Assembly (NCBI GenBank): GCA_019913005.1
Contig: JAIOHL010000281.1
Span: 1 to 64,000 of the forward strand
Length of the DNA stretch: 64,000 bases
Direction of reading: 5' to 3'
Source of the DNA: Anaerolineae bacterium
GTDB lineage: Bacteria > Chloroflexota > Anaerolineae > Aggregatilineales > J027
A program made the translations under genes and the position numbers. Below, in pieces: positions 25,092 to 33,561 of the stretch. The notes under the pieces were generated by a model. It saw nothing but the letters and a program-made list of their open reading frames with translations. It did no database searches and was not told where the DNA came from. How positions within the stretch are numbered: position 1 is the stretch's first letter; the number at the start of each line of letters is the position of its first letter.

Positions 25092-27017
25092 CTATTTGTT
25101 ATTGACTCTGAACATCATGCTGTGACCGCCACCAAGTTCGACATGAATCGAGAGGCGTTCGCTCATACGGGTGACGCCCTCAAATCCCCATAATCCATTG
25201 GCGGTATAGTCTTGGGCAAAGATTTCGGCCTCGCCTGACTGAAAATCATAGAGGGTCATGTTAAACGCAAAAACCAAAATATAATCCTCATCAGTGCGGA
25301 AAAAGACCAAAATGCGCGGGTTATTGGAACTGCCCGCCGTCAAGGTATGAGAATTGGCGTTGCTTAAGAGGTCGCTGTGTTGGCGGCGGAGGTGCATGGC
25401 GTACCGAATTGCCCCGACCATGTTGTCCTTGCGTGCCCAGTCAAAGGCGTGTTCGCTAAAGAGCGGTAGGCGTTCGGGGGGATAAGTGCGAATGTCTTCG
25501 TGGGCAAAACCAACCCCGGTGTTAATGGGCCGATTTTCAAAGACCTCAAAACCTGTGCAGATAAAGGGCATCCCCGGCAGACCGACCATATACAAGAGGG
25601 CCTGATGACATTGGGCTAACATATTTTGCCGGGAGGCATGACGTGGGGTATTGTGGTTCTCAGCCGCTGTGAAAAAGGTAATGCCGGGGTCATGGCGTGC
25701 GATACGGTCAATAAACTGCTGCATTTTTTCAGGCTGGTGCAGATCATAAAACAAATAACCCATGACCGCGTTGTAGCCTTCTTCGCGGCTGTGGCGGCCT
25801 ATGCTGAAATCTTCGCCCCAAAAAGCAAAATCGGGGTCAAGGGAGCGGGCTTTTTGTATTACACGCTGCTTGAGGGGTTTCGGCAGGGAATGGCCCATAT
25901 CGAGCATGACCCCATCAATGCCATAGTTGATTTGATAATGCGGAATGATGCCCTCCACCGCATCCCACAGGGGGTGAACGATGTTTTCCGGCTGTGCGAT
26001 ACGGGCGTCGTACATGCGGAGGGTGTTGTAGGCCATGTAGTTAAAATCGGGATGATCGTAAAGGCGGAGGTAGGTCACGTCTGTCCACGGGGGTTGGGCA
26101 TCTTCGGGAGGCCAATCGGTGAACGCGCCGGGGATGCGAGCGACTGTACCATCCTCTAGTCGGCCATACCAACGCCCATCGTGCATTTCTATATTTTCAG
26201 GGCGGGGTGTGCTTGTGAACATCTTACGATAGCTTTCCGGCGGGGCCGGTAAATCATGCAACTGTCCACGTCCAACCCGATGATGAATCTCCTCTAGTTT
26301 GTCATGCGGCCAGATGGGACTGCCAAATGCTTTGGGGTTACGTGACCCCGCTGCACGGTCAGGAATATCGGCGTGAATCCAATAAAACCAGTCAGGATGT
26401 TCTTTGACCCAATCTGAGTCACGGGCGGCAGTGCGAAGGACAAATTCCATGACCACCCGCAAACCCAGCCGATGGGCTGCTTCCATAAACCCTTTAAACA
26501 GCGTTTCGACATCTATCCCGACTAAACCGGGTTCGGCAAGGTTCTCATCTAGTCTATAGGGATTGCGAATAGCATAGGGTGAACCCAATGTGCCCTTTTT
26601 GCCATCCTGCCCAACGGCGGTGATGGGGAGGAGATGGACAGTATTGAAATTCATGGAGCGCAGGAAAGGCAGAAACGCGATGGATTTGAGCAGTGTCCCT
26701 GTGTCGCGCCAGCCGCCCCGATTGGACCCGAATTCTAGTTTGCCAGAATTGTCGTGGTCAAAGGCGGTGGTTAGGCGTGGAAACATATTGTAGGTGATGG
26801 CATAACGAGTCCATTCCCCCCCCGGTTCTCCTTGAACAACCGGTTGACGGGGAGAGTCCAAAATATCTTGGAGGCGTTGGGCATAAAAATCATAAGGGTT
26901 CACATTTTGAGCGGCAGTCGTTTGAAAATCTATCCAGAGGCCGGGGATTAGATAGGGCGTCGTTAGGTCTCGACGCTGCACGCGCAAATGGTCAATAATT
27001 TGTTGTAGGGCGGACAT
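25092..27017 (-). CDS. GH13 alpha-amylase-family protein
   Basis: 641 residues with a (beta/alpha)8 glycosidase core. The nucleophile region GIDGVMLDMGHSLP, acid/base region FAFWGEDF and a region-I-like LGLRVVMEFVLRTA with DSDWVKEHPDWFYW are visible. The latter resembles the GlgE/maltosyltransferase group more than true amylases. The usual conserved His-Asp of region IV is replaced by His-Asn (AAENHNTPRHA), so the transition-state Asp looks changed. No signal peptide, hence cytoplasmic. Possible roles are glycogen or maltooligosaccharide metabolism. It starts about 40 bases downstream of the YdcF gene end on the same strand. Confidence 0.8.
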   Translation of the reverse strand: MSALQQIIDHLRVQRRDLTTPYLIPGLWIDFQTTAAQNVNPYDFYAQRLQDILDSPRQPVVQGEPGGEWTRYAITYNMFPRLTTAFDHDNSGKLEFGSNRGGWRDTGTLLKSIAFLPFLRSMNFNTVHLLPITAVGQDGKKGTLGSPYAIRNPYRLDENLAEPGLVGIDVETLFKGFMEAAHRLGLRVVMEFVLRTAARDSDWVKEHPDWFYWIHADIPDRAAGSRNPKAFGSPIWPHDKLEEIHHRVGRGQLHDLPAPPESYRKMFTSTPRPENIEMHDGRWYGRLEDGTVARIPGAFTDWPPEDAQPPWTDVTYLRLYDHPDFNYMAYNTLRMYDARIAQPENIVHPLWDAVEGIIPHYQINYGIDGVMLDMGHSLPKPLKQRVIQKARSLDPDFAFWGEDFSIGRHSREEGYNAVMGYLFYDLHQPEKMQQFIDRIARHDPGITFFTAAENHNTPRHASRQNMLAQCHQALLYMVGLPGMPFICTGFEVFENRPINTGVGFAHEDIRTYPPERLPLFSEHAFDWARKDNMVGAIRYAMHLRRQHSDLLSNANSHTLTAGSSNNPRILVFFRTDEDYILVFAFNMTLYDFQSGEAEIFAQDYTANGLWGFEGVTRMSERLSIHVELGGGHSMMFRVNNK

Positions 27018-27056
27018 GAATTCCTCGGTGTGGGGGTAACGAATAACGTAACGATG

Positions 27057-27644
27057 CTAAATTCCCAAAGTATATTTGGAATAAAAGTAGGTCTCGCGCA
27101 ATAAAAATGACCACTGACTGCGCCATGTGCGATAGCGGGTGGTGGGGGTGGGTGATGGATAGGCGTCGAGGCCGACATCATGCGCGAGGGACATGGCCCG
27201 TTTCATATGCAGCGGATCACTGACTAACAAAACTCGCCCCAACTGGTGTTCGTCCACAAGGCGCTTGGCCTGTGCCAAATTTTCGGCGGTGGTGGTAGAA
27301 ATTGTTTCAATCAGTATTGCGTCGTCGGGTACGCCCATCCGTAGGGCATAATTGCGGGCGGCTTCAGCTTCGGCAAGTTCATCCCGATTGCCCACCCCAC
27401 CTGTAAAAATCAGGAATTTCACGCTGCCATCCTGATAGAGGTCAATGGCATGATTTATGCGTTCGCGGAACACAGGGGAAGGACGCTCGCCATAGACCGC
27501 TGCCCCTAAGACAATCGCGGCGTCGGCGGGGCCAGTGTGACGTTCCAATGAATACCGATAGACTTGGGTCATCACATAGCCTATCCACAGAATCGGGATA
27601 AGCAGCACAACAGAAATGATCCAACGCCAACGACGTTTCAACAC
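27057..27644 (-). CDS. YdcF/SanA-like DUF218 protein
   Basis: 195 residues. N-terminal transmembrane segment (about 9-28), then a DUF218 domain with IVLGAAVYG, PSPVFRERINHAIDLYQ, FTGGVGNRDELAEAEAARNYA, TISTTTAENLAQAKRLV and LLVSDPLHMKRA. The family includes SanA and YdcF, implicated in envelope integrity and S-adenosylmethionine binding. GTG start immediately follows the LCP gene stop, indicating an operon. Confidence 0.85.
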   Translation of the reverse strand: MLKRRWRWIISVVLLIPILWIGYVMTQVYRYSLERHTGPADAAIVLGAAVYGERPSPVFRERINHAIDLYQDGSVKFLIFTGGVGNRDELAEAEAARNYALRMGVPDDAILIETISTTTAENLAQAKRLVDEHQLGRVLLVSDPLHMKRAMSLAHDVGLDAYPSPTPTTRYRTWRSQWSFLLRETYFYSKYTLGI

Positions 27645-28970
27645 CTACTGGTTATATCCCTCACCAAAAATTTCGAGCATCAAGCCGGGTAATTTGTAGC
27701 GATCTGGAATAACAAGTGATGCATTGTTTTCCGGGTTTGTCCACGACATCAAGTAGTTCCAATTAAGGACGCCACTTTTGACGTTTTCAGAAGGGACATC
27801 TTTGGCATAGACCGCGAGGGCCAACATTTGATCGAACGAGAGGCCCGTTTCGATACCCTCATCCAAATCATTCCAAATGCCGGGCGCTTCAATCAATAAA
27901 TTATCCATCATGCCCGCCGAAAGGACTTTTTCACGGACGGCCATCACGACCTGCTGCTGACGGCGGCCTCGGTCAATATCATCGGTGCTGTGGCGGCTGC
28001 GGGCATATTTGAGAGCGGTTGCACCATCTAAATGATGCTGTCCGGCGTCAATATAGAAGGGATCATAGCCATAGAACATGTCGGGATATTGATTGTCATA
28101 AATTTCTTGTTCCACGTAGACATCAATGCCACCGATGCGATCAATCAAGGAAATAAACGAGTTGAAATTGACCATCACATAATCATTGACGCGGATGCCA
28201 AAATTGTATTGGACGGTTTGCATGGCTAAACGCGGGCCGCTGCCACGCTGATACAACTCGCCATAAACGCAGGCGGTGTTGATGCGATCAAGGCCGTAGC
28301 CCGGAATTTCGACATAGGTATCACGCGGAATGCTCATCATACCGATGCTGTTGTGCTGGGGGTCAATGCTGATAATCATCATGGTGTCGGTGCGGCACGC
28401 GCCTTCTTCACCGGGGCGATTATCCAACCCCATAACCAGCACGGTAAATCTTTCCTGTCCATCCCACGGCAAAATTTCCATCGCGTTGCCTTCGAGTGCT
28501 CCCCCGACGGGTGTGCCAAGGGCTTGATCGTCCGCGCCATAAATGATAGAAGTAGGTTCGATTTGGGGGGCGGTGCTGGCACTGGCTTTTTCATTACGGT
28601 CACTGCGCAGGACGATAATCATGACCATGCTGACAATGACGGTTAACCCTAAGAGCGCGACGGCAATCACCACCCAAGCCCAGTTTTCCATGCCAATAGC
28701 TTGGCGGCGGCGGCGTTCTTCGAGCCGTACCCTTGTGGGGGTCATCTGGTCAACGGGCAGATAGGGGGCGCGGTTGGGGGTCTGCGGCGGTTGGGCTGGC
28801 TGGTGGTTTTGTAGATTATCCAGTGGATTCGCCTGCCCCGGCATACTATACCAATGCGAATTGGTCTTGGGGGTGGTGCGTGAATAATCGTATTGCAACG
28901 GCTTACGCGGCGGCACAATCTCCGGCTGACTCGGCACGGTCTCGTTATTTTCCGAAGGGTTATCTACCAT
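27645..28970 (-). CDS. LytR-CpsA-Psr (LCP) family protein
   Basis: About 441 residues. A long proline/Asn-rich cytoplasmic N-terminus (about 1-95), one transmembrane helix (AWVVIAVALLGLTVIVSMVMIIVL) and an extracytoplasmic LCP domain: DTMMIISIDPQHNSIGMMSIPRDTYV, DRINTACVYG, the FISLIDRIGGIDVYV strand and DGATALKYARSRHSTDDIDRGRRQQ. LCP enzymes attach undecaprenyl-linked glycans to peptidoglycan or cell-wall polymers. A later ATG at 28970 has GGAG at 7-base spacing and is chosen over 28985. Confidence 0.92.
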   Translation of the reverse strand: MVDNPSENNETVPSQPEIVPPRKPLQYDYSRTTPKTNSHWYSMPGQANPLDNLQNHQPAQPPQTPNRAPYLPVDQMTPTRVRLEERRRRQAIGMENWAWVVIAVALLGLTVIVSMVMIIVLRSDRNEKASASTAPQIEPTSIIYGADDQALGTPVGGALEGNAMEILPWDGQERFTVLVMGLDNRPGEEGACRTDTMMIISIDPQHNSIGMMSIPRDTYVEIPGYGLDRINTACVYGELYQRGSGPRLAMQTVQYNFGIRVNDYVMVNFNSFISLIDRIGGIDVYVEQEIYDNQYPDMFYGYDPFYIDAGQHHLDGATALKYARSRHSTDDIDRGRRQQQVVMAVREKVLSAGMMDNLLIEAPGIWNDLDEGIETGLSFDQMLALAVYAKDVPSENVKSGVLNWNYLMSWTNPENNASLVIPDRYKLPGLMLEIFGEGYNQ

Positions 28971-29050
28971 TCGCCATCTCCGCATATTGCACTAATTGAA
29001 TCATTGTAACCCTAAACGACCCGATGCTCAATTGTCGGGTTGCCGCCGTT

Positions 29051-29111
29051 TATGCGACTTTATGCGACTTATTAACCTATCATCTCGTATTTTACTATAG
29101 TTCGCTATAAT
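29051..29111 (+). promoter_or_regulatory. tandem 10-bp repeat and -10 box upstream of lprG-like gene
   Basis: TATGCGACTT occurs twice in direct tandem (29051-29070), and TATAAT lies at 29106-29111, about 37 bases before the TTG start. The tandem repeat is just upstream of a promoter-like region and may bind a regulator; a -35 box is not obvious. Confidence 0.4.
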
Positions 29112-29147
29112 TCACTTGGAAGGATGCAACTGTGGAGGCGATAGGAT

Positions 29148-29948
29148 TTGAAGCAAAAATGGTGGCGTAATCTGGCAATCGGCTGTCTGATGTTGATGAC
29201 AGGCATAGCAGCAACCGGATGTGACGGGGACAGTGATGATAAAACGGAAACCCCATCTGACCCAGTGGCTTTGATGCAACAGGCCGCTACTCAGATTGAT
29301 CAGGCCCAATCGTTCCGTTTGTTGTTAGCCCAAGAGGGTCAACCGACGGTGATTGCCAATGATCTTGACCTTGAAATCACATTTAACAGCGCGGATGCAA
29401 TTTTTGTTCAACCCGACCGGGTGCGGGCCAAAGTTAGTGTTTCAATTGAGGCGCTTACTCAGGAAGTGCAACTGATTGCGGTAGCTGAAAATCAATATAT
29501 CAACAACCGATTCTTGACCAATGAACAATGGACATTGATGACCTTTGCGCGTGATTTTTCGCCTGCCGACCTGCAATCGGCTGATCAAGGGATTGGCAAT
29601 GCGTTGCGTTCTGCCCAAAATGTACAGATGGTGGGTGAAGAAGAGGTGGAAGGCGTTCCGGTCTATCATCTTAAGGCGACAGTGGAAGCGAACAAGGTGC
29701 GCTCCGTAACGGTGGGCTTGATTGGGACGAAAGAGGGTGCGATTGAAATTGATGTGTACGTGCGTACCAGCGACAAAAATCTGGCACAAATTAAGTTGAC
29801 GGAACCACCCCAACCCGATGCCGAATCCCAAGACCCCACGATCTGGATCATCAGCTTTGCCGGGTATGGCAATTACAAAGCCGAAGAAGTTGAGGAACCA
29901 CAATCTGAGGTTATAGACAATGCAGCAGAATCTACACCCGCCAACTGA
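29148..29948 (+). CDS. LppX/LprAFG-family lipoprotein
   Basis: 266 residues. Signal peptide (MKQKWWRNLAIG...) ending in a lipobox with Cys in IAATGCDG, then a single ~210-residue antiparallel beta-rich domain: QSFRLLLAQEG, a series of alternating strands (LEITFNSADAIFVQPDRVRAKVS), VEGVPVYHLKATV and FAGYGNY. This matches the LppX_LprAFG fold, which carries acylated glycolipids or triacylglycerides between membranes in mycobacteria. It overlaps the MFS gene by 29 bases, the same gene pair as mycobacterial lprG-Rv1410c. Start TTG 29148 behind GGAGG. Confidence 0.78.
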   Translation: MKQKWWRNLAIGCLMLMTGIAATGCDGDSDDKTETPSDPVALMQQAATQIDQAQSFRLLLAQEGQPTVIANDLDLEITFNSADAIFVQPDRVRAKVSVSIEALTQEVQLIAVAENQYINNRFLTNEQWTLMTFARDFSPADLQSADQGIGNALRSAQNVQMVGEEEVEGVPVYHLKATVEANKVRSVTVGLIGTKEGAIEIDVYVRTSDKNLAQIKLTEPPQPDAESQDPTIWIISFAGYGNYKAEEVEEPQSEVIDNAAESTPAN

Positions 29949-31638
29949 GACGCGCCGGGCATGGTGGATACTGGCGGTTTTATCCCTGCCCGTATTCATC
30001 GGGGCGCTTGACCTGACCATCGTCTCGGCGATTTTGCCAGAGGTGATGAATCAGCTTAATTTGCCACCAGACACCCGTTTTGATGAGGCGTCGTGGGTGA
30101 TTAGCGCCTATCTATTGGCCTATACGATTAGCATGGCGTTTACAGGCCGCTTGTCTGACCTTTTGGGGCGCAAGTGGGTTTACATTATCTGCCTGCTGAT
30201 TTTTATGTTTGGCTCGTGGTTCATTACGATTGCCGATCAATGGCCCGCCGATAGCTATTTAGAGGTCTATCGCTGGATATATCCCAACCCCGACACCCAT
30301 ATTCCCCCCTCATTGGAAATGCGTCAGTTGTACATGATTATTTTGGGGCGTGTCATTCAGGCATTGGGAGCCGGAGCAATGGTGCCGGTCACGATGGCGC
30401 TGGTCGGTGACCTGTTCCCCAAAACGGGACGGGCGCGTCCATTGGGCGCGGTTGGTGCGATAGATACCGCTGGTTGGGTGTTGGGGCATCTCTATGGCGG
30501 GGCAATGGTCAATTTTTTTGGCAATCACGGCGACAGCATTGTGGATGCCTTCGCCAGAGTGGGTTTGAAAATTGGACATCCTGATTGGCATACTTTATTT
30601 CTCTTGAATATCCCGTTGGGCCTCATTGCGTTGGTGGGGGCATGGTTCGCGCTGCGTGGGCCACAATTTAACCGTCGGATCGAAGGTAAATTTGATTTCA
30701 TAGGCACAGGCTTGATTACGGTAGCCTTGATTGGCTTAAGTATTGGCTTAGGCGGTGCAAGTCCCGAATCGGCGGCGAGTGCCGAGAGTTTTGATGAGAT
30801 TGCGACGGAAAGTACCGATTTAACCATCCCGATGCTGCTTATGGCGGGGGTGGCATTTGTAGCGTTTCTGTTTTGGGAGTTCCGCACCAAGACACCGCTG
30901 ATTGATTTACGCCTGTTTCGCAAGGCTAATTTCAGCGTGGCGGCCTTTACCAATTTTTGTGTGGGCTTCGCACTGGCGATTGGGTTGGTCAGTGTGCCCT
31001 TGTTGGTCAATATCCGCTTGGATTCGACCAGTGAATCAGCTTTTCATGATGCGGCGCTGGTGGCAGGTTTGGTCTTGTCGGGGCTGACGGTGCCGATGGC
31101 AATCGCGGCCTTTCCCGGCGGCTGGCTGAGTGATCGCTATGGCTATCGGCGCACAACGGTCATGGGGATGGCGCTTTCCATCATCGGGTTTTTGCTGTGC
31201 AGCTTCACATGGACGGGTGATATTTCCTTCTGGATTATGGGGGCTGAAATTGCCCTAGTAGGAATTGGTCTGGGTCTCACCATTTCCCCTGTCGCAACGG
31301 CCTTGATGAATGATGCACCCGATGATGACCGAGGGGTGTCGGCGGCGTTGGTACTGGTGCTGCGTCTGGTCGGCATGACCTTGGCGATTTCTGGGCTGAC
31401 GGCATTTGCTCTCTATCGGGTAGATGCACGGGTGGCGGATATGCCGGGATTAGAGCGCCAAGACGCCTATTTTAATGCGACAGTTGACCAAATTAACGAA
31501 ATGTTCCTGATTGGGGCGGCGATTAGTTTGGTAGCGTTGTTGTTTGCGCTGCGGTTGCAGGGAGGAAAGGTTGAGCCGACACCATCCGCGATGCCTGCTA
31601 AGACCACAATCCGACGAGTGCCCGAAATTGGCGGATAA
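29920..31638 (+). CDS. DHA2-type MFS transporter (14 TM)
   Basis: 572 residues. Fourteen hydrophobic segments are visible, with the motif A loop GRLSDLLGRKWVYI after TM2 and a second motif-A-like GGWLSDRYGYRRTTV. The N-terminal LDLTIVSAILPEV resembles DHA2 motif D. A long extracytoplasmic loop (WPADSYLEVYRWIYPNP) and a C-terminal-half loop before the last helices enlarge the protein. The overlap with the LprG-like gene suggests lipid export like the mycobacterial P55 system, rather than drug export, but this is inferred from synteny. Confidence 0.85.
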   Translation: MQQNLHPPTETRRAWWILAVLSLPVFIGALDLTIVSAILPEVMNQLNLPPDTRFDEASWVISAYLLAYTISMAFTGRLSDLLGRKWVYIICLLIFMFGSWFITIADQWPADSYLEVYRWIYPNPDTHIPPSLEMRQLYMIILGRVIQALGAGAMVPVTMALVGDLFPKTGRARPLGAVGAIDTAGWVLGHLYGGAMVNFFGNHGDSIVDAFARVGLKIGHPDWHTLFLLNIPLGLIALVGAWFALRGPQFNRRIEGKFDFIGTGLITVALIGLSIGLGGASPESAASAESFDEIATESTDLTIPMLLMAGVAFVAFLFWEFRTKTPLIDLRLFRKANFSVAAFTNFCVGFALAIGLVSVPLLVNIRLDSTSESAFHDAALVAGLVLSGLTVPMAIAAFPGGWLSDRYGYRRTTVMGMALSIIGFLLCSFTWTGDISFWIMGAEIALVGIGLGLTISPVATALMNDAPDDDRGVSAALVLVLRLVGMTLAISGLTAFALYRVDARVADMPGLERQDAYFNATVDQINEMFLIGAAISLVALLFALRLQGGKVEPTPSAMPAKTTIRRVPEIGG

Positions 31639-31662
31639 GAAAGCATATAGGGAGGGCCTTAC

Positions 31663-31758
31663 AGCGATTTTCAAGTAGATTGGCCTATGATGACACAGGG
31701 CTAAACCCGTCGTGCTGAATCTGGCTGGAAACGCGGGCCAACCAACATATGAATCGCT
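31663..31758. repeat. palindromic MITE-like element, copy B
   Basis: AGCGATTTTCA at the left (31663) and ATGAATCGCT at the right end are terminal inverted repeats, and AGATTGGCC faces GGGCCAACC further in. Core: CAGGGCTAAACCCGTCGTGCTGAATC. The 96-bp element runs into the open frame of the next gene, whose false upstream ATG (31749) comes from the right end of the repeat. Confidence 0.72.
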
Positions 31759-31817
31759 ATAAAAGCCTTCCCTATTTTTATTTACATCAAAAAATTATCG
31801 CTTTGAAAGGTTTTTCT

Positions 31818-32999
31818 ATGGCCGATATAGATCAACGTTTAAAAGAGCATCTGGCTTATGCGATTGCGAATGCCCCGGCGGTCAAATCCATTTTTGATGG
31901 CGCAAGATTAACCCTCAAGGATGTGCAGACTGTCGCCGATTTACAAAAACTGCCTGTCACCAGCAAAGATCATTTTACCGAAATGCAGCAGACCCATCCG
32001 CCGTTTGGAGGTTGGTTAGCCGTGCCTATCGAGCGGTTGCAGCGCATCCATCTTTCCCCCGGCCCAATCTTCGACCCCTTCGGCGTTGATGACACGGAAT
32101 TATTTGAGGATGCTGAACTGGCCTTATCACGGGCAGGGTTTGGTAAGGGTGATATTGTGGTCAACACCTTCCTGTACCACATGGTTCCGGCGGGGCTGCT
32201 GCTGGATGAAGGACTGCGGCGCACCGGGGCAGTCGTTGTTCCGATGGGGCCGGGGAACACCGAAACCCAAATCAAGGTCATCCTTGACTTAAAAATCGTT
32301 GGTTATGTCGGTACACCCAGCTTCCTCTCTATGATTTTGGACAAAATAGTGGAGATGGGGATTCCTAAAACTGCGATTCCGCTCAAGAAGGCCTTTTTCA
32401 GCGCCGAACCTTATCCGCCTTCACTGCGGGCCAAATTTGAGGGGGAGTATGGCCTGAAGACCAGCCAAGCCTATGCCACCGCTGATCTAGGGGTCGTGGC
32501 GTATGAGGTCTATGGAGAACAGGGATTCATTCTGCCCAATAACCTGATTGTGGAGTTGGTTGATCCGCAAACCGGACAATGGGTACAAGAAGGCACACCG
32601 GGCGAGGTGGTCGTTACCAGTTTTAGCAAGACCTATCCCCTGCTGCGATTTGGCACAGGCGACATGGCGGTGATGATTCCGGGTGCGGGGCGTTTATTCG
32701 GATTGGTCGGGCGGAGCGGGGAAGCGGTCAAGGTGCGCGGCATGTTTTTGCACCCCAATCAACTGCGTTTCGCAACGGCATCGTTCGCAGGTATCGCCGG
32801 GTTGCAGGCGGTAGTGACACGCGATGGGGATTATGACCAAGTGACCCTCAAAGTCGTCTCCCAAACTGGAGCCTCGGTGGATGGAGAAGCCCTCAAAGCC
32901 GCGATTAAGCAAGTGGCCCATTTGTCCGTCAATGCGGTGGAATTCGTAGATGCGATTGAAGGCCAGCGCTTAATTGTGGATGAGCGTAAGTGGGATTAA
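31818..32999 (+). CDS. PaaK-like AMP-dependent CoA ligase
   Basis: About 393 residues, adenylate-forming phenylacetate-CoA ligase family. Visible blocks: the LPVTSKDHFTE region, FFSAEPYPPSLRAKFEGEYG, YATADLGVVAYE, PGEVVVTSF, PLLRFGTGDMA and a C-terminal GRSGEAVKVRGMFLHPNQL. The glycine-rich P-loop of phenylacetate ligases is not clear in the N-terminal half. The upstream ATG at 31749 lies inside a repeat element; ATG 31818 with GAAAGG is preferred. The substrate is unknown. Confidence 0.85.
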   Translation: MADIDQRLKEHLAYAIANAPAVKSIFDGARLTLKDVQTVADLQKLPVTSKDHFTEMQQTHPPFGGWLAVPIERLQRIHLSPGPIFDPFGVDDTELFEDAELALSRAGFGKGDIVVNTFLYHMVPAGLLLDEGLRRTGAVVVPMGPGNTETQIKVILDLKIVGYVGTPSFLSMILDKIVEMGIPKTAIPLKKAFFSAEPYPPSLRAKFEGEYGLKTSQAYATADLGVVAYEVYGEQGFILPNNLIVELVDPQTGQWVQEGTPGEVVVTSFSKTYPLLRFGTGDMAVMIPGAGRLFGLVGRSGEAVKVRGMFLHPNQLRFATASFAGIAGLQAVVTRDGDYDQVTLKVVSQTGASVDGEALKAAIKQVAHLSVNAVEFVDAIEGQRLIVDERKWD

Positions 33000-33002
33000 C
33001 CC

Positions 33003-33488
33003 TTAACCCAAACGCCGTATCTCCAAGTCGGTTTTGTTGATTTGGAGATGCCCCTCATCATCCAAAAAACGTGCGGCACTGTCGGCAGGGAAATTAATCA
33101 GGTCAAATGGAGCGTCGCGTTTGATGCCTTCGATTGCCTCCGTGACCAAAACTTCCAATGGGTCAAGTCGGGTGTGCCATTTGGCGATGGCAAAGTGAGT
33201 GCTGCGATAACGTTTTGCAAGCGCCCGCACTTTTTCCATACTGACTTGGCCTGCTTCACCCCAAAATAAAGGTTTACTCTCTTCGTCGAGCGCTACCACG
33301 TCCGGTTTGTATCTATCGCCGATACGGATTTCAACCGTCAGTGTGGGGTAATCTGGCAGATAGAGCGCCCACAAGAAGGCTTTCATCAGCACATGTTCAC
33401 TGCTTTCATTTAACCCTTTGGCAAGGATCATTTTGCGATCATGAGCATGATACATGCGCTTGCGTGGAACGAGGGGCCGATTGTTCAT
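33003..33488 (-). CDS. YaeQ-like PD-(D/E)xK-fold protein
   Basis: 161 residues. Pattern fits YaeQ: a start with MYHAHDRKMILAKG, ESSEHVLMKAFLWALYL, the nuclease-like signature KPDVVALDEESKPLFWGEAGQ (Asp and Glu positions), AKRYRSTHFAIAKW, and a C-terminal strand pair HLQINKTDLEIRRL. YaeQ proteins are structurally PD-(D/E)xK-like; catalytic activity and role are unclear. Ends 3 bases from the convergent PaaK-like gene. A hairpin (33516-33537) separates it from the next gene upstream. Confidence 0.65.
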   Translation of the reverse strand: MNNRPLVPRKRMYHAHDRKMILAKGLNESSEHVLMKAFLWALYLPDYPTLTVEIRIGDRYKPDVVALDEESKPLFWGEAGQVSMEKVRALAKRYRSTHFAIAKWHTRLDPLEVLVTEAIEGIKRDAPFDLINFPADSAARFLDDEGHLQINKTDLEIRRLG

Positions 33489-33515
33489 ATCGCAGAAATC
33501 TCGTAGAAATAAATA

Positions 33516-33537
33516 GGGCGGCTCGTGTGAACCGCCC
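33516..33537 (-). terminator. terminator after the PA14/SH3 gene
   Basis: GGGCGG (33516-33521) pairs with CCGCCC (33532-33537); on the minus strand it is followed by TATTTATTT. It ends the PA14 gene transcript before the YaeQ-like gene. Confidence 0.65.
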
Positions 33538-33561
33538 AGTCTATATGCGTTTTCGATTGTT

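Noticed and set aside
31749-31817. N-terminal extension of the PaaK-like ligase
   Set aside because: The upstream ATG lies inside a palindromic repeat; the downstream ATG has a proper ribosome site and begins the family fold.
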